Shown here: positions 10,128 to 17,426 of the stretch, in pieces | How positions within the stretch are numbered: the first letter of the stretch is position 1 | Layout of the letters: each line of letters begins with the position of its first letter | NCBI GenBank assembly: GCA_028683385.1 | Contig: JAQUIJ010000023.1 | Location: 1 to 64,000 of the forward strand | Direction of reading: 5' to 3' | DNA length: 64,000 nt | DNA from: Prolixibacteraceae bacterium | Lineage (GTDB): Bacteria > Bacteroidota > Bacteroidia > Bacteroidales > Prolixibacteraceae | Notes under the pieces: generated by a model | Seen by the model: the letters and a program-made list of their open reading frames with translations, nothing else | The model's database searches: none | What the model was told of the DNA's origin: nothing | Program-made: the position numbers and the translations under genes

Positions 10128-10260
10128 AGCCTCCCCCAAACCCCCTCCAAAAGAGGGGGCTTAAAGATGTGGGATTGTTAAGTCATCTGCTTTGAAAAGA
10201 ACGTGTTGCGAATATACTCTGCCCAAAGTCTCCCCTTTCGGGGGAGATTTAGAGGGGGCT
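10128..10260. repeat. Two-hairpin palindromic repeat, copy A (REPIN-like)
   Basis: 133 bases starting one base after the preceding stop. Left arm: AGCCTCCCCCAAACCCCCTC with its own hairpin (CCCCCTC/GAGGGGG, 10141-10159). Right arm: hairpin CTCCCC-TTTC-GGGGGAG (about 10230-10246) then ATTTAGAGGGGGCT. The arms are roughly inverted repeats of each other, and the core of about 65 bases matches neither other copy. It lies inside the operon and may affect mRNA stability or readthrough. Confidence 0.85.
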
Positions 10261-10287
10261 GATATTTTAAATAATTAATTTTTGAAA

Positions 10288-12045
10288 ATGAAATACTTTT
10301 CTCTTGATAAACTACTTTCACTGGCCTTTGGACTTGTTGTCTTTTGGTTTTTTGCCTTTTTGTACCCGTTTCATCTGAATTATCAGGAACAATACCAAAT
10401 GTTTTTGTTTTCATCCGATTACTTCCTGAATTTCTTTGCCAAACCCGGTGGAATCAGCGATTACATTGGTAATTTCTTCACCCAGTTCTATTTTTATTCG
10501 TGGGTTGGAGCTCTGATTCTTGCTGTATTGTTAGTTGTTCTTCAGCGTGCCGTTTGGTTTATTTCAAGGCAACTTGGTGCAAAGCCGGTTTTCGTTCCGA
10601 TTACTTTTATTCCTTCATTGCTTTATTGGAGCTTGTTTTGCGACGAAAACTACCTGTTGGGAGGTTTAATCGTTATGTTGATTGTGTCGGGATTTATTTC
10701 GGCTTTTCTACTGATAAAGCCTGTAAATATTCGGATGGGCTTTGTATTCGTTTCGATTCCGGTTTTATTCTGGATGGCTGGAGGCGCTTTTGTGTTGCTT
10801 CCTTTATTCGCCGTGGTTTTTGAAGTAGTGAACCGGAATCTGAAAGTAGTTCATTTGTCAATTTTCGCATTGGTATCAACTGTGTTTTCATATGTAATTC
10901 CAACACTTTGCAAGTCATTATTTCTGCAATATCCGCTTCGTCAGGTGTGGATTGGCGCCAATTATTTCCGATTCCCGGTTAATGTTCCGGTTTCGGTTGG
11001 TATTGTTGCTCTTTTGCTGGTCGTCATTCCATTTGCTCTTTATTACTTTTCAAAAATTATAAAACGAGATAATTCGAAGATATTACTTGTAGGTCAGTTG
11101 ATTGTGCTGGTTTTCGGAGCTTCTTTTTTGATCACTCATTCCGTTGATATGGGAAAGGAAGAGGTTATGGCTTACGATTTCAATTGCCGGATGCGAAAAT
11201 GGGATCGGGTAATTGCTATGGCCGAGAAAAAGGCGCCAACCACACCGCTTTCAGTTACCTGCCTGAATTTGGCTCTGGCAAAAGAAGACTTGCTCGGCGA
11301 ACGCATGTTCAGCTATTTCCAGAATGGTATTGGCGGACTGATGCCCGATTTCGTTCGCGACTATACCATCCCGATGATTGCCGGCGAAGTGTATTATCAT
11401 TTGGGCTTTGTAAATACGGCTCAGCGTTTTGCTTTCGAGGCTATGGAGGCTTTGCCCGATTACCAGAAAAGTTCGCGTGCCGTTATGCGTCTGGCCGAAA
11501 CCAACATCATAAACGGCAATTATGAAGTTGCCGGAAAATATCTGAGGTTGTTGCAGAAAACTTTTTATTACAAGGGCTGGGCGACAAAGGCTTTGGCAAC
11601 AATGAAAGATGAAAAACTGATTGCACAGCATCCGGAGTGGGGCTGGCTGCGCAAATGCCGAACTCAGGAAGACTTCCTTTTCAGCGAGGGTGAAAAAGAC
11701 ATGATGTTGGGAGTTCTATTCAGACAAAATCCTGAAAACCGCATGGCTTTTGAGTATTTAATGGCTTATACGTTATTAAACAAGGATCTGAAACATTTTC
11801 TTCAATATTTCCCGCTGAGCGAATCGCTGAAGTATCGTGCTATTCCTAAAAGTTATCAGGAGGCGCTGTATTATGCCTGGACCCAAACGAATAATGATCC
11901 AACTAAAGATATTCCTTACCCGATAAGTAATGTGATCAAGCAACGGTTTCAGGCATTTCAGAAAATGCCGGGACAACCGAATTCAGGTTCGGGCAAAAAC
12001 GAGTTTTCAGATACGTACTGGTATTATCTTTATTTCGTAAAATAA
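10288..12045 (+). CDS. DUF6057-like polytopic membrane protein with TPR-like C-terminal half (copy 2)
   Basis: Paralogue of the gene at 6948. I start it at the ATG at 10288 (MKYFSLDKLL), not the in-frame TTG two codons earlier, giving 585 residues. Hydrophobic segments fill about 8-280. A soluble helical part follows with shared phrases: FNCRMRKWDRVIAMAEKK matches the NPDRVIELSKKY part of copy 1, and YQKSSRAVMRLAETNIINGNYEVAGKYLRLLQKT matches the same repeat region. It sits 27 bases after repeat A and 6 bases before the second CxxCH lipoprotein, so gene order equals that of the first pair. Clear sequence divergence shows the duplication is old. Confidence 0.75.
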   Translation: MKYFSLDKLLSLAFGLVVFWFFAFLYPFHLNYQEQYQMFLFSSDYFLNFFAKPGGISDYIGNFFTQFYFYSWVGALILAVLLVVLQRAVWFISRQLGAKPVFVPITFIPSLLYWSLFCDENYLLGGLIVMLIVSGFISAFLLIKPVNIRMGFVFVSIPVLFWMAGGAFVLLPLFAVVFEVVNRNLKVVHLSIFALVSTVFSYVIPTLCKSLFLQYPLRQVWIGANYFRFPVNVPVSVGIVALLLVVIPFALYYFSKIIKRDNSKILLVGQLIVLVFGASFLITHSVDMGKEEVMAYDFNCRMRKWDRVIAMAEKKAPTTPLSVTCLNLALAKEDLLGERMFSYFQNGIGGLMPDFVRDYTIPMIAGEVYYHLGFVNTAQRFAFEAMEALPDYQKSSRAVMRLAETNIINGNYEVAGKYLRLLQKTFYYKGWATKALATMKDEKLIAQHPEWGWLRKCRTQEDFLFSEGEKDMMLGVLFRQNPENRMAFEYLMAYTLLNKDLKHFLQYFPLSESLKYRAIPKSYQEALYYAWTQTNNDPTKDIPYPISNVIKQRFQAFQKMPGQPNSGSGKNEFSDTYWYYLYFVK

Positions 12046-12051
12046 TCGGCT

Positions 12052-13638
12052 ATGAGTGAAATACAATTCAAAAGATATCTGTTGGTATCCCATACCCCCA
12101 ACCTCCTAAAGGGGGCTAAATCATTCGCGGTATGCCAAGTTCCCTTTAGGGAATTTAGGGGTAATTTATACGGGATTTTAGCCTTTCTTCTTTTGTCGCT
12201 TACCCTTGTTTTATCAGGATGCGGAGGGAAAGTAAATCCAGATGCGGTTCTCAAAGAAAAACCAAATCTTTTTCCCGACTATGTGGATGTGACCATTCCT
12301 GCCACGATTGCCCCTTTAAATTTTAAAGTTCAGGAGGAATATACGGCTATAAATGCAGTTTTCGAGGGGAAGAATAACCAGGTTATTCATGTTCAGGATA
12401 GCAAGGAAATTTGTATTCCGGCTGGCGATTGGGGTAAAATGTTGGAAACCACCAAAGGCGATAGCCTGAAAGTAACTGTTTCGGTAAAGCAACACGACCG
12501 CTGGAAGCAGTTTGCTCCTTTTCGTTTGCACGTGAGCGAAACGCCTATTGATTATGGTTTGGTGTACCGCCTGATTGCTCCCGGATATGAAGTTTACAGC
12601 AAAATGGGCATTTACCAGCGCAACCTTTCAAATTTCGACCAAAGTCCGATTGTTGAAAATACGCTGGTTCCCGGAAGTTGTGTGAATTGCCATTCGTTTC
12701 GCCAGTCCGATCCAAAAAATATGAGTTTGCATATCAGAGGCCAAAAAGGAGGTACGATTTTGCTTGCCGATGGGAAAATGAATGTTTTGAACACGAAGAC
12801 CGACAAAACCATTTCAAATTTTGTTTATCCGTTCTGGCATCCATCGGGTAATTATATCGCCTATTCGGTTAACAACACCCATCAGGTTTTTCACGAAGAA
12901 AAGGGCTCCCGGGTTGAAGTTGGCGATGCCGCTTCGGATATTGTTGTTTACGACATCAAAAACAATCAGGCCATAAGTTGTAATTTGCTAATGCAGGACA
13001 GTATTTTCGAGACATTTCCGTCGTTTTCTGCTGATGGCCGTACACTTTATTTTTGCCGGGCAACTCATAAAAAAATGCCTGCTGAATACAAAGAGGTGAA
13101 ATATAACCTTTGCAGTATTGCTTTTAATCCTGAAAATGGCACGTTTGGCGACCGGATTGATACTTTATTCAATGCAACTGCGCAGAGCAAAAGCGTTACT
13201 TTTCCGCGTCCTTCGCCCGATGGAAAATACATCATGTTTACCTTGGCGGATTACGGAAATTTTTCGATTTGGCACAAGGAAGCCGATTTGTATTTGCTTG
13301 ATTTGAAAACCGGACAGACCCGTCGCCTCGACGAAGTGAACAGCGACAACACCGAGAGTTATCATTCGTGGTCGTCGAATTCGCGCTGGTTTGTGTTCAG
13401 TAGTCGCCGGATGGATGGATTATACACGCGTCCTTTTATCGCTTACCTCGATGAAAATGGTAAGGCCAGGAAGCCATTCCTGTTGCCGCAACCGGATACT
13501 GAATTTTACGACCGGCTGCTTTATTCATTCAATATTCCTGAATTTGTCAGCGGAAAAGTGGAGGTTGATCCGAACATCATCGAAAAGTTGGTTTCAGGTG
13601 AAAAGCGGGTTCAGGTAGAATCGCTAAAATTGCAATAA
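12052..13638 (+). CDS. CxxCH-containing TolB-like beta-propeller lipoprotein (copy 2), N-terminus carrying a repeat
   Basis: Second haem-motif propeller lipoprotein, 528 residues. The mature part aligns with copy 1: FPDYVDVTIPATIAPLNF, RLIAPGYEVY, Cys210-Val-Asn-Cys213-His214, then propeller phrases PFWHPSGNYIAYSV, PSFSADGRTLYFC, SPDGKYIMFTLADYG and SWSSNSRWFVFSSRR. The signal peptide is odd. The hydrophobic core (GILAFLLLSLTLVLSGC, Cys57) lies about 40 residues from the only ATG, because a 69-base palindromic repeat (12094-12162) supplies 23 in-frame codons. No other ATG lies between. The in-frame TTG at 12082 is upstream of the repeat; the next lies inside the hydrophobic core. The product either has a very long n-region or is poorly exported. 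Confidence 0.8.
   Translation: MSEIQFKRYLLVSHTPNLLKGAKSFAVCQVPFREFRGNLYGILAFLLLSLTLVLSGCGGKVNPDAVLKEKPNLFPDYVDVTIPATIAPLNFKVQEEYTAINAVFEGKNNQVIHVQDSKEICIPAGDWGKMLETTKGDSLKVTVSVKQHDRWKQFAPFRLHVSETPIDYGLVYRLIAPGYEVYSKMGIYQRNLSNFDQSPIVENTLVPGSCVNCHSFRQSDPKNMSLHIRGQKGGTILLADGKMNVLNTKTDKTISNFVYPFWHPSGNYIAYSVNNTHQVFHEEKGSRVEVGDAASDIVVYDIKNNQAISCNLLMQDSIFETFPSFSADGRTLYFCRATHKKMPAEYKEVKYNLCSIAFNPENGTFGDRIDTLFNATAQSKSVTFPRPSPDGKYIMFTLADYGNFSIWHKEADLYLLDLKTGQTRRLDEVNSDNTESYHSWSSNSRWFVFSSRRMDGLYTRPFIAYLDENGKARKPFLLPQPDTEFYDRLLYSFNIPEFVSGKVEVDPNIIEKLVSGEKRVQVESLKLQ
12094..12162. repeat. Two-hairpin palindromic repeat, copy B, inside a coding sequence
   Basis: 69 bases from ACCCCCAACCTCC to TTTAGGGGT. 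Left arm CCTCCTAAAGGGGGCT, right arm AGTTCCCTTTAGGGAATTTAGGGG. The core of about 20 bases is unrelated to copies A and C. It has exactly 23 codons without a stop in the frame of the host gene. Confidence 0.85.
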
Positions 13639-13723
13639 AATCATTTGCAGAAATTAAAAATACAAGTAGGTTTAAATCAATTTTGTGATGAGAGAAGGAA
13701 AAATAAAAGTTACACAGGGAATA

Positions 13724-14881
13724 ATGATAAAGCCTAAATATCAGATTTTTATGCCTGGATGTGCCGGGACTTTTGAAGAACAGTGGTCCGATTGCTTCAA
13801 CGAGTTTCAGCTTTTCCTGAATACGTATCCGAATCAAAAAGCGTTTATTGCCCGGGTTTTTGTTGGAGCCAATAGCCCGGATGAGTATTTCAGTTATTCA
13901 AAACAGATCGGAAATCGTTTAAATGCGACTGGTATTCCTTTCAGCGTGTTGGCCGAATCGCCTGAATCTCCTGTGTTGGTGATGATTGAAGCCGGATTTG
14001 TAAATTCTGCCGATATTCAGATTGAGTATGGGATGGCCGGAACAGTCAGATACAGTAAGATCAATTCTCCGGGATACAATGAATACTGGTTTGCCGGTGC
14101 CAGTAGCGGAATAGAAGGAGAATCGACCAGTGAAAAATCGGCCAATGCTTTTGCCTCACTTCTGGATGCCTTTCTAAAATTGGGAATTGGGTTCAATTCG
14201 GTTTTCAGACAGTGGAATTACGTTGAGCAAATTTTTGATTTTGATCAGGTAGAGAATCGGCAAAGGCAGAATTACCAGCTTTTTAACGAAATTCGCAATG
14301 AGTATTATTCGAAATACCTTACTGGCCCCGGATTTCCGGCTGCAACGGGTATTGGTACCAACCTCAATGGAGTAACTATTGAGTGCATGGCGGTAACCAG
14401 CGATAGTGAAGTTACTACAGTTGCAATCAGTAATCCGAAACAGCTTAATTCATATAAATATGGCCAGGATGTGCTGAAAGGCGACCCACAAACGAGCTGC
14501 AAGCAAAATCAACCACCACAGTTCGAACGGGCCCGCCTGATGACAAACGGCAACGGTGCTCGATTATTTATTTCCGGAACTGCATCCATTGTTGGGCAAG
14601 AAACTATCGGTTTGAATGATGTCGAAAAGCAAACCTATGTTACCATTGAGAATATTGGACAGTTGGTAAGCGAAAAAAATCTGAGAGCGCATTGTCCGGA
14701 GCTAGCTGTTTCCCCGGATAAGTATGCTTATGTGCGTGTATATGTGAAGAACGAAGAAGATATTCCAACGGTCAAAGTCATTTGCGAGAACCATTTTGGA
14801 GCCGTGCCTATGACTTTTGTAAAAGCTGATATTTGTCGCGCCGATTTGCTGGTTGAAATAGAAGCCGAGATGATTAGCTAA
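13724..14881 (+). CDS. FkbO/Hyg5-family chorismatase-like protein (RidA-like fold)
   Basis: Likely a chorismate-hydrolase relative: FkbO, Hyg5 and XanB2 convert chorismate to dihydroxycyclohexadiene or hydroxybenzoate products. From the ATG at 13724, which has AGGGA upstream, it has 385 residues; GTG and ATG at 13685/13688 are in frame but less convincing. Family phrases appear in order: RQWNY (Trp164), a helix with RQNYQLFNEIR, GFPAATGIGTNL (Phe204 in FPAATGIG), AISNPKQLNSYKY, PPQFERARLM, LFISGTASIVGQETIG, and the RidA-like end YVRVYV...LLVEIEAEM. No signal peptide is seen, so it is cytoplasmic. It lies between the CxxCH lipoprotein and the GH2 gene, an unexpected place. Whether it accepts chorismate or another enol-ether acid is unknown. 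Confidence 0.72.
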   Translation: MIKPKYQIFMPGCAGTFEEQWSDCFNEFQLFLNTYPNQKAFIARVFVGANSPDEYFSYSKQIGNRLNATGIPFSVLAESPESPVLVMIEAGFVNSADIQIEYGMAGTVRYSKINSPGYNEYWFAGASSGIEGESTSEKSANAFASLLDAFLKLGIGFNSVFRQWNYVEQIFDFDQVENRQRQNYQLFNEIRNEYYSKYLTGPGFPAATGIGTNLNGVTIECMAVTSDSEVTTVAISNPKQLNSYKYGQDVLKGDPQTSCKQNQPPQFERARLMTNGNGARLFISGTASIVGQETIGLNDVEKQTYVTIENIGQLVSEKNLRAHCPELAVSPDKYAYVRVYVKNEEDIPTVKVICENHFGAVPMTFVKADICRADLLVEIEAEMIS

Positions 14882-14928
14882 ATGCACAACACGATTTTTT
14901 CTTGAAAATAACCTAAACCTATATCACC

Positions 14929-17373
14929 ATGAACCTAAAACCCTTTACCTTACAAATTGCTGTCGTTCTGCTCGTTTTTTCTTTTCTGACATCCACCGGA
15001 CAATCCAGAGAGTTGACCACGTTGCAAACTGGATGGAAATTTTCGAAAGGAAATTTCGATAAAGCCACTCAGCCGAAATTCGACGATTCAAAATGGCAGG
15101 ACGTTACCATTCCACACGATTGGGCTATTGCCGAACCTACGGTCGTCGATGGCGATGGAAATACCGGCAAACTTCCATGGAAAGGCGAAGGCTGGTATCG
15201 CAAAAGTCTTGAAATTCCGGCAGCATATTCCGGTAAAAACATTATCCTGATTTTCGACGGAATAATGTCGAAGCCTGAAGTTTACCTAAATGGACAGTTG
15301 GCCGGCAAATGGGATTACGGATACAATTCGTTTTACCTCGATGTTACCAAACTGGTTAATTTCAGTGGTAAAAATCAATTGGCAATTCATGCCGATACCC
15401 GAGATCACGATAGTCGCTGGTATCCCGGAGCCGGTATTTACCGGAAAATTCAGATGATGGTGGTTGATCCCATTCACGTTGGCGTTTGGGGAACACAGAT
15501 AACTACTCCAATTGTAAAATCAAACTTTGCCGAAGTTCGGATCATGAATACCGTGATTAATAATTCGGGAAATGCGGAAGATAAAATCAAAGTTGAGAAT
15601 ATCATTCTGAACCAGAAAGGCGCCGAAATTGCCCGAAAAGATGTTACAGCTAAAATAGCTTCAGGAGCAAGCAAGGAAGTTGAAACCAGCATCGGCTTGA
15701 CTGATCCGCAACGCTGGGACATTACCAGTCCGGTGATGTATCAGGTGAAAACCAACATTTACAAAGGCGACAAATTGGTTGATTCATCGGTTAATTCGTT
15801 CGGAGTGCGCACCATCCGGATCACACCCAACAATGGTTTATACCTGAACGATAAACGGGTTCAGCTAAAAGGAGTGAACCTTCATCACGATCAGGGATTG
15901 CTTGGTGGTTCTTTTTATCCGCGGGCGATGGAACGCCAGATTGAAATTATGAAATCGATGGGCTGTAATGCCATCCGCACTAGCCATAACATGCCAGCCC
16001 CCGAATTATTGGAATTGTGCGATAAAATGGGAATTCTGGTGTTCGATGAAGCCTTCGATAAATACGACAAAAAAGCTGACATTACTGAAACGACCGATTT
16101 CGAGGATTTTGCTCACCGTAACATTCAGAATTTTGTTGAACGCGACCGGAACCATCCTTGTATATTTATATGGAGTTTTGGAAACGAAATGGCCGATGTT
16201 CAATATAACCAAAACAATGGTTTCCATCGGATGCAAACCATGATCAATTATATTCACAAATTCGATCCAACTCGTCCGGTTACTATGGCGTGCGATAATA
16301 CCAACAGCGCATTATTGCGCCATTTCGATTTTTACGATGTCCACAGTTGGAATTACGGTCGTCGTTACAGTCTCGCCCGCCAGATGGAACCCAACAAAGC
16401 CGTCATTGTTAGTGAGTCAGGTTCAACGGTGAGTACACGAGGATTTTACGAATTGCCGCTTCCTGAAAAAAGAAGTGAATTCACCAAATCGCTTCAGGTG
16501 AGTTCTTACGATTTGAATGTTCCGGCTTGGGCCGACTTGCCCGATGAAGATTTTATGTGGCAACAGGATGAAGAATACATTGCCGGCGAATTTGTCTGGA
16601 CAGGCTTCGATTATTTGGGAGAACCAACGCCTTACGGAAACGATTACGCTAAAGGCCATGGGTTGACCGATAAAGAAGCTTCGCGCAGTTCGTACTTTGG
16701 AATCGTCGATTTGTGCGGCATCCCAAAAGATCGTTATTTCCTGTACAAAAGCTACTGGAAACCTGAAGAAACTACCGTCCACATTCTTCCTCACTGGAAC
16801 TGGGATGGTAGCAAAGTCGATAAAATTCCGGTATTTGTGTACACGAATGGAGACTGTGCCGAACTTTTCCTGAATGGAAAGTCGTTGGGCGAAAAATGCA
16901 AAAATCCAACTTCATTGAAATCAATAGAGCGTTTCCGCCTGATGTGGAACGATGTGACTTACCAGCCTGGCGAACTTAAAGCGGTTGCTTACAAGGAAGG
17001 TGTGGTCATTGGCGAAGAGACCTTGAAAACTGCCGGTGAGCCTTATCAAATCCGACTGACACCTGACCGATCAAAGATTCATGCCGATGGAATGGATTTG
17101 TCGTATGTGTTGGTTGAAGCTGTTGACAAAGATGGAAACGTTTGTCCGTTGGCGAACAACAAAATCGAACTGTCAATCAGTGGGCCAGGCAGAATTGCCG
17201 GTGTTGGTAATGGCAATCCTCAGTCGTTCGATTCTTTTCAGGCCAACTATGTCAATCTTTTCTATGGAAAGGCAATGCTCATTGTAGGCTCTGGCTTTGA
17301 AAAAGGCGACATCAGCATAACCGCAACAGGCGACGGTTTGGTAAAAGACTTAAAGCTGATCAAATCAGAATAA
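14929..17373 (+). CDS. GH2 family glycoside hydrolase (beta-galactosidase-like)
   Basis: Exported 814-residue glycosidase, signal peptide ending near TGQ (about 25). Order: sugar-binding jelly-roll (about 30-190, with FDDSKWQDVTIPHDWAI and GEGWYRK), Ig-like sandwich (about 200-300), TIM barrel (about 305-600), then DUF4982-like and C-terminal Ig-like domains (about 630-810). The acid/base is Glu420 in SFGNEMAD and the nucleophile Glu496 in VIVSESGS; both are present. KGVNLHHDQGLLG is the usual barrel entry. GH2 members of this layout cut beta-galactosides, beta-mannosides or beta-glucuronides, and the sequence alone does not decide. It is 47 bases after the chorismatase-like gene and 53 bases before the GH3 gene. 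Confidence 0.93.
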   Translation: MNLKPFTLQIAVVLLVFSFLTSTGQSRELTTLQTGWKFSKGNFDKATQPKFDDSKWQDVTIPHDWAIAEPTVVDGDGNTGKLPWKGEGWYRKSLEIPAAYSGKNIILIFDGIMSKPEVYLNGQLAGKWDYGYNSFYLDVTKLVNFSGKNQLAIHADTRDHDSRWYPGAGIYRKIQMMVVDPIHVGVWGTQITTPIVKSNFAEVRIMNTVINNSGNAEDKIKVENIILNQKGAEIARKDVTAKIASGASKEVETSIGLTDPQRWDITSPVMYQVKTNIYKGDKLVDSSVNSFGVRTIRITPNNGLYLNDKRVQLKGVNLHHDQGLLGGSFYPRAMERQIEIMKSMGCNAIRTSHNMPAPELLELCDKMGILVFDEAFDKYDKKADITETTDFEDFAHRNIQNFVERDRNHPCIFIWSFGNEMADVQYNQNNGFHRMQTMINYIHKFDPTRPVTMACDNTNSALLRHFDFYDVHSWNYGRRYSLARQMEPNKAVIVSESGSTVSTRGFYELPLPEKRSEFTKSLQVSSYDLNVPAWADLPDEDFMWQQDEEYIAGEFVWTGFDYLGEPTPYGNDYAKGHGLTDKEASRSSYFGIVDLCGIPKDRYFLYKSYWKPEETTVHILPHWNWDGSKVDKIPVFVYTNGDCAELFLNGKSLGEKCKNPTSLKSIERFRLMWNDVTYQPGELKAVAYKEGVVIGEETLKTAGEPYQIRLTPDRSKIHADGMDLSYVLVEAVDKDGNVCPLANNKIELSISGPGRIAGVGNGNPQSFDSFQANYVNLFYGKAMLIVGSGFEKGDISITATGDGLVKDLKLIKSE

Positions 17374-17426
17374 GGTATTCATTGAACTGAAAACTTCAAG
17401 ATATAAATCTGAAAAATAGAATTAGT

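Noticed and set aside
10128-10260. Rho-independent terminator reading of repeat A
   Set aside because: The hairpins lack T-runs and the same arms occur elsewhere, including within a coding sequence, so a repeat is the better description.
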